Under the pieces are notes generated by a model. It searched no databases and was not told the DNA's origin. It saw only the letters and a list, made by a program, of their open reading frames with translations. A DNA stretch of 64,000 nt, taken from Trametes villosa. Its lineage: Eukaryota; Basidiomycota; Agaricomycetes; Polyporales; Polyporaceae. The DNA lies in contig PUDQ02000014.1 in the NCBI GenBank assembly GCA_002964805.2, forward strand, positions 496,001 to 560,000, in the 5' to 3' direction. The position numbers and the translations under genes are program-made. Below, in pieces: positions 1 through 9,886 of this stretch; within the stretch, counting starts at the first letter, position 1; every line of letters begins with the position of its first letter.

Positions 1-619
1 TTCCCTGTGCGGTATCGGAGCAGGGTACGGTCACACATTTTTGAATCGTCGATCGATTGGTTTAGTAACGGTGCAGAAGGGTTTCCGGGACGTTGCGCTC
101 GTCGTTTAGGCGTTCTTCCTATGCCAGACGCTGTGAGTGATGGCACTGTGGACAGAGGCAATCCGATCACTGGTACCTTGAAGATGGTTTCACATATCTC
201 GCCTCGAGCCGACGAGTCGACGACCGTAACATGTTGAAACACCGCGCATGTGCAGAACGACCCTCAAAACGCAGTGGCAACTTCATTTAAGCGCTTGGCA
301 GTCCATCATGGTCGTCCTTCAAGTCGACATACGTGCTATGACATGCCCCCTGCAGTGGTCTTCCTATAGAGCTCTGAATTGCATGTATGCCGATGTACGA
401 GTATCTATAAAGTTCGGCATCCCTTCCTCAGTACCACGCAGGTGGAGATCGTTTCGGTTTGCAATCGATTTGTTAGTTCTCGCGCCGGCCTCAGCGGTAA
501 ATTTAAGCGCGCGCTTCGATCCTCTGCTTCAGTAATACGCCCGGAGGTGGAAAGGTCGGTGGATTCCCACGGATTCTACTGGTTTCCAGCGGCTGTCAGT
601 GAAGCACGGTAGCATCAGT
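1..619. other. No gene recognised
   Basis: I see only short open frames here and no motif, splice structure or terminal repeat that I can assign. It may be flank or subterminal DNA of the Plavaka element to its right. Confidence 0.4.
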
Positions 620-860
620 CGGCCTTGGCAATTATTCACTGTACTCCGCTGGAATTCACTGATGTCCAATACATACAAACGGCCTCTGGCGGTGGACACC
701 ATGGCCCATTGATGTAGGTTGTATGTCGCCGACTGCCAATGGTAGCCGACGAATTATAGTGTATCACAGTGGTGTTTTGTGTCTGGCACCGAAGTCCAGA
801 ATCTACCAGTGATGTCCAGTGAAAATCATTGTACACCCTTGTGTGCCAATGTATGTATTG
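620..860. repeat. Degenerate short-unit repeat, possible subterminal region of the Plavaka element
   Basis: Variants of CCANTG, CACTGATGTCC and GGTGGACACC recur on both strands through this stretch, which lies just beyond the 3' end of the Plavaka coding region on the minus strand. CACTA-type elements, the group to which Plavaka belongs, usually have arrays of short subterminal repeats. A similar texture is present at 26990-27600. The assignment to an element end is inference. Confidence 0.3.
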
Positions 861-1068
861 ATTTCAAGTCAAGGTTAGGCAGGGTGCAGTGATGCACCCC
901 ACCAGACACTGATCACAGAAATTGCAGCAGCTACTAGGGGCAGCCCCTTTCATCAGGAAAAAGCGAAATTGACATAGCACAGGCGGTCTGCTACATCGCG
1001 GGATCAGCACATGTAGCACCGCGCGACACCCCTGTAACCTTACATAGCCGTTGTAGCAATCAACCAAA

Positions 1069-4000
1069 TCATATTGTATTTGCTAGGACTCGGAACAAGA
1101 CGAAATCATGATGTCTAAGGTAGGGATTAACAAAGAACTTCATGTTAACATTATCTAGTACATCGCCGGCGATGACACGGCGTGCAATCCGCTTGCCCCA
1201 GCAAGGTATTAGATGGCACGTACGTAGTATGTCGGACAGAGGGATCACGGACGTATACCGCTGGTGTCGACGTGTTGAAGGAGAAACTACATACATACCG
1301 GTCTTTTCATCGACGACGGTGAACAGCGTGAACCACTCAACATACGCGAGGGGCCCGGAGACGCCAAGGGCGCGAGCGTTGTACAGACGCGGAAGTTCGA
1401 AGATCACGCGAACCCGCGCGACGCGCAGACCTTGATGACATGTTAGCATACTACTACGCAAGCTAAGGTGCATCATGATCGCACATACCTGAGAGGGGGC
1501 GCCCGGCGTCGAAGGCTCGAGGCAGAGTGCGGCGTTGAGCGCCAGTCGGAGCCGGTTCACGGGCCAGAACGGTCGACATGTTGTGCAGAATGGGGGAGCG
1601 GAGAGGGCGCGTGTTCACGCCTGAGGGAGAGGCGTGGATGATGTCAGTCGGCGCGTGTATGGAGACCTGGCGCACGACGGGGAGGGAGATTTTTGCCTGC
1701 TTGTAGGCGGCCAGTCGGGAGAGGTCATGCAGCGGTGTTGAGACCAGGGCGAGTTGATGCGGGCTCCCGTCAGCTACGAGTGTCTTGAGGTAGGAGCTCA
1801 GATCTTTCTTGAAGTTCGTAGCGGCGAACTGGACCTCGACATCGTGGACTGTGAGCGACGGGAAGGCCGGAGCCTTGGCGACTCGATGACCCTCCTCCCA
1901 GATGTCAGAGGCGTCAGCGTTGTCAGACTGGGCCACCGCGCGGACCTGGGGGCGGCTTGAAGGGCCCGCCTCAGAGTGAGACGACGTGACGAGCGCAGGA
2001 TTCAAGTTTGTCGGCGGGGGCACCTGAGCGGCGGGTCGAGAGGGGGCAGGGATGATGGTGGCAGGAGCAGACGGTTGCGTGGCAGACTGACAACCGTGAG
2101 CACCCTCAGACGCTGGAAGCTCCGAGTCACCGGTTGGTCGAGATGATGGAGAGGGCGGTGAGCCTGAGAGCGTCTCCGTCCAGGAAAGGTAGGAGGAGAA
2201 CCGATGAACCGCTTCTTGACGTTCGAGCCAGCGCGTCATCTGCTGTATATAGGTCGACTGCTTGTTGCTTGCCCCGTACGCAAGCTTCGCGAAGTCGCTA
2301 TGGAGCCGTTCTGGGTGCTCTGTGCTGTAGCCGTCGGCGGTGCCCAACGATCGGATCCCCGGCTCGTAGTGCTCCATGGAGTGGCCCTTCGGGAAGTTGA
2401 AGTGGCTGCGTATCTCCAGCTCGACGAAGACAGTCTTGAACTTGTGGTACCGTTTCCAGGCTTGGTGCAGAGACTCGAGAGATTCGTCGGTGTGTGTCTC
2501 GAAGTGAGCCAGGTAGATGAAGTCCAAGATCGCACGAACCGCGCAAACAACACATTCCTCAGCCGCGGGAGCAACCACACCCAGGAAGACCTTCTGCATG
2601 TTCCGAAATTCCGTCCCGGTCCACTGCGAGACAAGCGAGATCCCGTTGGCGAAGTGTCGGAGATCGGAATGCTTCAGCATGGCCTTGAAGCGCCTGTCGA
2701 CCTCATCCGCACCGCCTTCCATCGCTTGGGTTGCCCAGTTGACCAAGTGATCCTTGAAGACGCCTTTGTGCAACTGGTGGAGGAGGTCGGGCGTGAGAGC
2801 GTTGAATATGTTGCCATGTGGTAAGTCCGCCCAGAAAGGCATGACAGCCCGAAGCCCCCACAGATCGAACTCCGGAACCTTCTCACCCTCATCGACTTGC
2901 TTCAGAATAGCCGTGACGCGCTCCGGGTCCTTGAAGCAAGAGTAGACAGGTTCCCCGCGCTCGTTCGGCGGCACAGGACACTTCGGGCAGTAGTTCTCCT
3001 GGCACGCCGCAACGAGACACTGCTCGGGGTGATCTGCAATGTATGCAGCAAGGATGGGGAAGACTCGACGGACTCGGCCATCGGCACAAGTCATCAGGAC
3101 GCCGTCCTTTCCAGCGGCAATGATTGGCTCAAGGAGCTTCCGCATGCACTGGTGGAACAGGCGGTATCCCTCAAGAGAACGGCACTTCTCTGAGAAGCAC
3201 TCGAGCTTCGCGACAGGCAAGTACCCGAGAAGAACCGTCGCGTGCGCTGACGGCCGGCAACGTTCGCTTTTATCCAGGTTGCCTAAGGTAAGATACACCG
3301 GCCATGCCGATTTGTCTCCACTCATGCGTGACAGAGTTGTCTTGTCGGAGGCAAGGATGATAGGTGCGACAGTGGCACCGGTGGGGAGATGGGCCTGACA
3401 CGCGTAAGTCCACGCCCGTCATCAATCATTATGTCAAAGAACTCACCTGCACATCCCACCACCAGTCTCCCGTCCACATACTGTACCTATACGACCAATC
3501 CGGCGGGTCACAGGTCACACGGACCCCGCCGCACCGGATCGGGGTCGGTGTCGCGCGTCACAGCGGTCCCCGCCGCTTTGGGGCTGGCCAAGGCCCGATC
3601 ACAGCCCAAATTTGGCGCCAGAGCGGCCCTGCGGGGCCACCGCGCCGCTTTTTGTACCGGCCGGTCACAGACTGCCGCCGGTCGCACCGCTTTGGGCGGC
3701 CCCGCTGCTTCCGCCCGCCCGGTCACAGCCCAAACCCCCCGCCGGATTGGTCGTATAGCTACAGTATTACCATATACGCGGTTCTTCCCAGCACCGTCTG
3801 TGTAGTTCTTCTCCGGTGCGTACCGGAGATAGTCCCGAAACCGTGGGTTCCCCATCAACTCTCGCACGCACTCAATGGGATCACGCTTCCACAGCTCGAC
3901 GCTCTCCTTCTTCGGATGGCCATCCTCCCCCAGGAGATCCCCCACCGCCTCAAACACCTCCACCTTCTAGCTGGCATCGCCACTCGGGAGGGCGTCGATC

Positions 4001-4361
4001 TTCTTGTAGAATAGGTAGTTGCTCTCGTACGAGGGGCGTGTTCGTTCGCGCGTCTGAAGCGCAGGCAGCCACGGTCTATCGGTGAGCACTCACAATCCAG
4101 TAGGGCTACGTGGCACCGTGTACTCACAATGTCGAGCTTCAGAAACTTCTCAATGCTTGACTGTGTCAAGCCAGAGGTCACCAGCCAGGGCGCCAGCTCC
4201 CATTCTTCCCTATCCTCGAATGGAGCCCAAGGTGAGTCGCCTGCAGCTTCCTTCGCCCGGTGAAGCCTCTCAAACGGTGTTTCCGCAGACCCCACAGGCG
4301 TCCCCGCAGCCGTGGGGAAGCGCCAACTCTCCAGGTGTGCGCGCCACCCCCTGTGTCGCAA
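1069..4361 (-). pseudogene. Plavaka-type transposase, nonsense-mutated and interrupted
   Basis: This is a spliced transposase of the fungal Plavaka group (CACTA superfamily), which would cut and move its own element in the nucleus. The largest exon (about 1487-3395) carries family blocks such as SGDKSAWPVYLTLGN, MTCADGRVRRVFPILAAYIA and DHPEQCLVA. The C-terminal exon (1069-1438) carries VARVRVIFELP and NPYLRHHDFVLFR. An intron at 3395-3446 joins DWWWDVQ to AHLPTGATVAP in frame. Upstream exons encode PWAPFEDREEWELAPWLV and ELWKRDPIECVREL. Two lesions are visible: an in-frame TAG at 3967-3969, where I would expect Trp, and a 290-bp inverted-repeat element at 3478-3767 inside an exon. The usual N-terminal zinc-binding part was not located above 4361. 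The copy is almost certainly inactive, though most of the protein is still readable. Confidence 0.85.
3478..3767. mobile_element. 290-bp MITE with 30-bp terminal inverted repeats, inside the Plavaka exon
   Basis: The left end (3478-3507) and the right end (3738-3767) are inverted copies differing at one base. The shared core is CTATACGACCAATCCGGCGG. The interior is GC-rich and repeats GGTCACAG-like units. Taking out the element with one copy of a TA dinucleotide rejoins the Plavaka exon in frame (VYGN followed by MWTGDWWW). This fixes the insertion point and fits a Tc1/mariner-type TA target. It encodes nothing, so it must be non-autonomous. Confidence 0.85.
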
Positions 4362-4404
4362 TTTCTGGAGTCAGCGGTGCACCGGGCGCATCAGCGGTCC
4401 AAGT

Positions 4405-5045
4405 GCAAGTCTGAGGCCACCTCAACACGGGCTCAGCCAGTGTTCCAGAGTTTTGATCGTATCCGTTGTATTCTTGATGTTTGTATCTGATGTCCTTCCC
4501 TTCTCATTCAGCTCACGCACTCGGCGTCACAGTGCATTGCAACACCAATGCGCTCCGTGCGCGGGTAGTCTCTGTCTATTAGCGTGACATGGCGCGGGCC
4601 CCACACGTGATCGTGTCGCGCCCTCGTTCCGCTCGTTTTTACTATACATCCACCCCCGACACCTGATGACGATGACTCCTATGTCGTCGTTTGGTGATGG
4701 GTAGTCCGTGGCGCTGCGCGGTCTGAGGACGCAAGTCCGAGGCCGCCTCGACACGGGCTCGGTCAGGGAGCTTCCGACTGTTTCCTTTTACTTCGTATCT
4801 GCTGTCGCATGTGCAGTTTGTACTGATCATTTCCCTTTCTTATTCAGCTCACGCACCTGGCGTTGCAGTACATCGCGATGCTGACACATTCCGCGCGCGG
4901 GTAGCCCTTACATAGTAGTTCGACGTGGTGCACGCCCCACACGTGACCGCGTTGCGCCTTCATCCCCCCTCGATCCCGCTTGTCTTTACTATACATCCCC
5001 CTGACGCCCGACGGTGACGACTCCTGTGTCGTCGTCCGGGTTCTC
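4405..5045 (+). repeat. Two diverged tandem copies of a ~320-bp unit
   Basis: The unit at about 4405-4695 recurs at about 4731-5045. Matching blocks include the GCAAGTC(T/C)GAGGCC start, CTCAACACGGGCTC against CTCGACACGGGCTC, ATTCAGCTCACGCAC, CCCCACACGTGA, TTTACTATACATCC and GACTCCT(A/G)TGTCGTCGT. The order is the same in both copies and the spacing is about 325 bp. The unit lies between the Plavaka N-terminus and the old Gypsy element and may be leader or LTR material of the latter. Confidence 0.7.
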
Positions 5046-5723
5046 TAGGTACCAGTTCATTCATGTATCAAAGCCTCGTCTCGCACGCTCTCGAATGACA
5101 TCTTGTGTTTGGTTCTCAAGTCCGCGTCCGACTTTGTCTCTCAACCACACCTTCGTCTCGCTCTTCAACTTCGCGCCCGTGTGCGCTAGCCCACGCTCTC
5201 AATCTCTTGCTTCAATCAGACCACCTCGAACTCGTGCTCAAGCCTCATATGCACACAACGGTTCAGTTGCATTGACTCTAACTAGGCGACATCTCTTGCT
5301 TCTCACCATTCTGCTTCTCTCGGTGCTACCCGACGCCCTCGCCACCCACGCTCGCTCCTGACCTCCCGGGGAGTTAGCATCATCATCATCTGGAGCCCAC
5401 CGTGAGGGGTATCGGCATTCACATCTAGACGAGCCTTCTGCAAGGATTCGATCCTCGCCCAGCCACACAGCTCTCACACCTGCCTCCAGCGGCACCTTCC
5501 ATCTTAGGCCAGCCGCGTGGTCAGACCTGTCCTCACCTTCCTCAGCCTCACCCGACTCTTCGATACTCAACACTGATGGTGACTCGGAACTACGTGCCAC
5601 AATTGCCACAGTACAGCAGCTTCGGCCAGCTGCACCTACACCCGCACGCGCATCACTGCCACTCGATCTTGACGCCACTTCCCCTCCTTCCTCCCGATCT
5701 TCGATGAACTCCTCGCCCTCAAA
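5046..5723. other. Leader region of the old Gypsy element, no gene recognised
   Basis: This Ser/Pro/Arg-codon-rich stretch runs up to the first Gag-like reading frame at 5724. No conserved domain is evident. It is probably the untranslated or low-complexity N-terminal leader of the decayed element. Confidence 0.35.
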
Positions 5724-7565
5724 ATGTCCCAGGCCTATCGACTCCCACCTCGCGGCGCATCCGGCGCACCCTCATTCGAACCCGACCAGCCACAGACGCT
5801 TCTCGACTTCTTCGAAGACCTAGAATACATGTTCGAGGAGGCCGCAATCTACAACAGTGACAAGTGCAAGGCAAACGCGGTCCGCTACGCCCCCACCACT
5901 GAGAAGTCCCTTTGAAGAAGCTTCGTGAGCTTCAAAGACGGCACCTACAAGCCCTTCAAGAACGAGGTCGTAAAGGAGTACTTAGGCGAGGACAGCGAGC
6001 GGCTCTACTCAATTGGAGACCTCAAGGTTGTCATCGCAGACGCACTTAAGACGGGGTTCCGGTTGATCTTGGAATTCAAGACCTTCAGCCGCAAGTTCCG
6101 CATCGTCGCCGAAAACCTCGTTGAGCACAAAATCCTCCGCAACGACGAACAAGACCGGCTCTTCATCAAGGCACTTCTGGAGCGTCTTCACGCGCAAGTC
6201 CTCAATAGGCTCCGCTACAAGTATCCAGACGTACCCGCTCGGCGCGTCCTATACTCCGTCAGCCAGGTCACGGAGTCAGTGGAGTTCGTACTCGATGCGC
6301 AGGACGAAGATGGTCCCAGACTGAGCAGCAACGCCCCCTCCGCACCGGACGTCCACGCACGTACTGACACCGTCTTGCCGCAGGTCAAGGCCGAGCCTTC
6401 CGAACTTGCCTCATTCTTCAAAAGCGCAATGGCGGAAGCAGTCGCGCTGCTCCAGCGCCAGCACGTCTTGACCGGCGCGCCTGCGCAGCGCCCTCTTCCG
6501 CCATATCTTGACAACAGCGCAACAGCGCGCCACGCACCGGTGGCGTGTGCATCTACTGCGGGTCCTCTGACCACATCATCCATCGATGCCCACAAGTTGA
6601 AGCAGACATGGCTGTGCACCTTGTCAAACACAACAAGGCAGGGCAGGTCGTCCTCACCTCCGCCAGTTACGTCCCGAGCAACACTCCCAGCACGACGCTC
6701 CGCGACCGCGTCCAAGAACACTATCGCCGTACCGCCGACACACGCCCGCAGCCCGCCACACAGCTCTTGTTCGAACTTGTCTACCGCAACCGTACCCCAC
6801 CTCCACCTCCGACACAGTCTGCTATACAGTATATGGCCGCCGACGCGTACGCACGCACCTCGACGCCGACGACGACACGAGGGCTCATACACAGGCTCGC
6901 ACACGACGAAACTCTCGGCGCCTTCCACCAACTTGAGCAACACATTCTCGCAAGTGAGCCTCGCAAGGCTGCGCAACCCAATGCACCTCCTCCGTCCTCT
7001 TGCGCTGAACGAGCGCAGAAGTGTGCGGTTTGATTCGACGAGCCTCCGGAGCAGGCAATCCCCCTTCCGTGCCCATTGGTGCACATCGAGGAGCTGCTGG
7101 ACGAGCTGACCATCTCGAGCGTGAATGTGCCAAGCAATGCGGAGCCCGCACATGTGACCGCGTCAGCCGCGCGACCAGAGGCCACCACTACCGTCCCCGA
7201 GCATCCTTTCCGCAATGTCTGCGACACCATCTACGCCCATCCCACGCAGCGCAACTTCGGCCTCCCTCCCGCACCTGCCAACAAACCGTCTACCGCCCCA
7301 TGCAAGAACAACGCAGCGTACAAGTCACTCGTTCCGCTCTACGACCCGAAGCACGCCACCAACATCTTCAAGCAGTGTCTCGAAGCTCCAATCTCGCTCA
7401 CGCACAAAGAATTGCTTGCGCTCGCGCCGGAGATTAGGCACACAACCCAATAGGCTTGCTCGACGCGAAGGGTGGCAGTAGAGGACACAGGAGGACGGAC
7501 AGGAGAGACTTCGGACACGGGTGCGCGCACATCGCGCCACCACTTTCCTAGCTGACATGCCCGCG
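5724..7565 (+). pseudogene. Old Ty3/Gypsy element, Gag to start of protease (left half)
   Basis: The first frame begins MSQAYRLPPRGASGAPSFEP and resembles the N-terminus of basidiomycete Ty3 Gag. After a stop it continues as a Gag-like segment (GDLKVVIADALKTGFRL, then RYKYPDVPARR). A zinc knuckle, CIYCGSSDHIIHRCPQV (CX2CX4HX4C), appears at about 6545 in another frame. At 7076-7453 comes the Gag-Pol linker region (HPFRNVCDTIYAHPTQRNFG, KHATNIFKQCLEA). Four or more frame changes and stops show that this copy is dead. The reading ACATGCCCGCG at 7555-7565 is cut by the young LTR element and resumes at 14098, giving FLADMPATFEQAAR once the insertion and one target copy are ignored. Confidence 0.8.
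7561..7565. repeat. Target-site duplication CCGCG (left)
   Basis: The bases CCGCG directly precede the LTR start TGTAACGG and match 14093-14097. The host sequence is the old Gypsy element, whose reading frame is rejoined if one copy is kept. Confidence 0.95.
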
Positions 7566-7915
7566 TGTAACGGGCGTGTTACCGAGGGGGTGCGAGACGA
7601 GACGGAGGAGCGTCGAGGGCGGGACTCGAGCGGGCGGGCGAGAGAGTGAGCAGAGAGCGAGGGCAACGGGGGCCCGAGACTGGCGTTGATTCGGCGAGAG
7701 TACAAACGAGTCAGGATGTAAGTATATAAAGTAATCGATAGTACCTGTGGAGGCCACGCGAGAACGCGCGCGGCCCCCGACGAACGGTCGATACGAGAGC
7801 GGGAGCCCGGCGGGGACGAGTGCGCGACGTCGGGCGCGACGTACGGAATAGGAAGGTAAGTAAGAACGTATGCTACGAGTGTCCATGAGGCTCGTGTAAC
7901 GGCGTAGCCGTTACA
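7566..7915 (-). repeat. 3' LTR of the young Ty3/Gypsy element
   Basis: 350 bp, beginning TGTAACGG and ending GCCGTTACA in plus-strand reading, so its ends are short inverted repeats. It matches 13743-14092 at all but one base. Read on the minus strand it is the downstream LTR. Confidence 0.95.
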
Positions 7916-7918
7916 CTA

Positions 7919-7930
7919 CCTCCTCCTCAA
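7919..7930 (-). other. Polypurine tract of the young Ty3/Gypsy element
   Basis: On the minus strand the bases just upstream of the 3' LTR read TTGAGGAGGAGG and then TAG. Such a purine run at this position primes plus-strand DNA synthesis in LTR elements. The call rests on position and composition. Confidence 0.75.
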
Positions 7931-8035
7931 GGGAGAGCGCGACGACGCGAACGAGGCTCCCGCGGTCGGGCCACCAGCGTTCACGACGTGCGACCACAGA
8001 CCCGCGAAGCTCTCGGCCAACAGCCACACGAGCAG

Positions 8036-9886
8036 CTACGCATCCGGGCGTGGTGGCGGTCGAGACACGCGCCCCGAACGGAGCGTGGTCTGCGACGGCG
8101 GCGTGTACAACACGCGGGGGTTGGCGCGGACGGGCGCGGGAGACGGAGGGCGCGGAGCGGCAGGAGGGACGGCGGGGCGACGGGCAGGAGCGGGTGCGGG
8201 TGCGGAGGCGACGGGCGCGGGGACGGGCGCAGAGGCGACGGACGGCGGTGCGGGCTCGGAAGGCTGCGAAGGCAAAGGGATATTATTAGTAGAATCGAAC
8301 GCCGCGAGGGCGTCGTGTGCGAGAACGGAACGTGGTGGGCGAGGAGCTCGAGGGTGGCGGCGATGGAAGCGCTCGAGGGCCTCATTGGCGGTGGTAGGGA
8401 GATCGGAGAGCGGAACCCAAGAGTCTTCATCGGGAGACAAGTCCTGCCAGCGCACGAGGTACTCGTAGCGCTGGCCGAGCTTGCGAGAGTCGAGAATGGA
8501 ATGAATGGATGGAGAAGGGAGGTCGTCGGCGAGGTCGAAAGGAACAGGGGAAGCGTGAGGATGGAAAGCGGAAGGATCGTGGTATGGTTCGAGGAGGGAG
8601 ACGTGGAAGACGGGATGGAGACGGGAGAGATAGGAGGGGAGTCGAAGCTTGTAGGCGGAGTCAGAGATGGCGCGGTCGATGGGAAAGGGACCGAGACGTC
8701 GGTGGTCGAGCTTGAGAGACGGCCGAGTCGTCTTGATGTGACGGCGCAGGAGCCAGACGAGCTGACCTGGCTCGTACTTGGGGCTGTCCGCGACGCGTTG
8801 ATTGTAGTACACGGACTGACGCTCTTGTGCGCTCTTGAGCTGCGCGCGTAGCTCGCCGTGAAGGCGGGCGAGTCGAGTCGCGATGTCGGCGGCGGCGGGA
8901 ACGGCGGAGCGGTCGGCGAGCTGGGGGTCGAAGGCGGGATGGAAACCGTAGTTGGCGAAGAACGGCGACTGCTTGGTCGAGTCGCTCGCGTGGTTGTTGA
9001 ATGCGAACTCGGCGAGCGGCAGGTAATCCGCCCAGTCGTCCTGTTGATAGGAGACGTAGGCGCGGAGGTACGTCTCGAGCGTCTGGTTGGTACGCTCGGT
9101 CAGTCCATCCGTCTGCGGGTGGTACGCCGTCGAGTGCTTCAAGTCAACCTGCAGCAGAGAGGTAAGTTCTGACCAAAACTTCGAAACGAACGTGGAGCCG
9201 CGGTCCGAAACGATGGACGCAGGCAGTCCGTGGTAGCGAAAAATGCGGTCGAGGAATAACCAGGCGAGGCCCGGCGCATCCATCGACTCGTTGCACGGAA
9301 TAAAATGTGCGTAGCGAGTGAGACGGTCGCAAACGACCAGAATAGAATCATACCCGTGCGACAGCGGCAACTTGACGATGAAGTCCATCGAAATGGCTCT
9401 CCACGGCCGGTCGGGGATGTCGAGAGGTCGCAAGAGACCGTACGGCTTGTGGCGCGGAGTCTTGATACGGCCGCACGTATCGCAGGCGCGAACGTAGCTG
9501 CGCACGTATTGCGCGACGCCGGGCCACGAGAAGTCTCTCTGAACGAGGTTCAGGGTCTTCTCGCGACCGGGGTGACCTGCGAGAACGGAGTCGTGACAAG
9601 AACGCAAAATGTCAGCACGTAACGGAAGAGGGATGAAAGGCAGACCGCGATAGAGGACGCGATCGCCGTCAACGGTGAAGTCCGCGTCGCCGCGTGCGAC
9701 GGCGGTGCGCCATTCTTGATCCAGGCGCAGAGCACGCTGGTAGCGCTGGTGGAAGTCCGCGTCGACGAGGCTGAGGGTGGTGATGGCGGAGATACTGATC
9801 TTGCGAGACGGCGTGGAGGACTGAGCGTCTGGGGACGAGAAGAGTCGCTCTGTGTGCAAGGGTGTGAGTAGCACCTTCTCGTTCTC
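8036..9886 (-). CDS. Integrase with chromodomain (C-terminal part of Pol)
   Basis: This segment follows RNase H in the same frame, separated only by a TAG codon at 9887-9889, so it is the C-terminal part of Pol rather than a separate gene. It would insert the element cDNA in the nucleus. An HHCC-type zinc region is present (HPGREKTLNLVQRDFSW, then CDTCGRIKT). The DDE core follows, with Asp in SMDFIVKLP, Asp in IVSDRGSTF and Glu in DGLTERTNQ. A chromodomain lies near residues 460-520 (YEYLVRWQDLSPDEDSWVPL), which in chromoviruses guides integration to particular chromatin. The tail is Pro/Ala/Ser/Arg-rich. The domain itself shows no lesion. It can be made only if the upstream TAG is read through or is absent in other copies. 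Confidence 0.9.
   Translation of the reverse strand, partial: ENEKVLLTPLHTERLFSSPDAQSSTPSRKISISAITTLSLVDADFHQRYQRALRLDQEWRTAVARGDADFTVDGDRVLYRGLPFIPLPLRADILRSCHDSVLAGHPGREKTLNLVQRDFSWPGVAQYVRSYVRACDTCGRIKTPRHKPYGLLRPLDIPDRPWRAISMDFIVKLPLSHGYDSILVVCDRLTRYAHFIPCNESMDAPGLAWLFLDRIFRYHGLPASIVSDRGSTFVSKFWSELTSLLQVDLKHSTAYHPQTDGLTERTNQTLETYLRAYVSYQQDDWADYLPLAEFAFNNHASDSTKQSPFFANYGFHPAFDPQLADRSAVPAAADIATRLARLHGELRAQLKSAQERQSVYYNQRVADSPKYEPGQLVWLLRRHIKTTRPSLKLDHRRLGPFPIDRAISDSAYKLRLPSYLSRLHPVFHVSLLEPYHDPSAFHPHASPVPFDLADDLPSPSIHSILDSRKLGQRYEYLVRWQDLSPDEDSWVPLSDLPTTANEALERFHRRHPRAPRPPRSVLAHDALAAFDSTNNIPLPSQPSEPAPPSVASAPVPAPVASAPAPAPARRPAVPPAAPRPPSPAPVRANPRVLYTPPSQTTLRSGRVSRPPPRPDA

Noticed and set aside
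7988..8851. Long plus-strand frame of 287 codons within the integrase region
   Set aside because: It is antisense to a well-supported integrase, and its Arg/Gly-rich composition is a by-product of GC-rich sequence.
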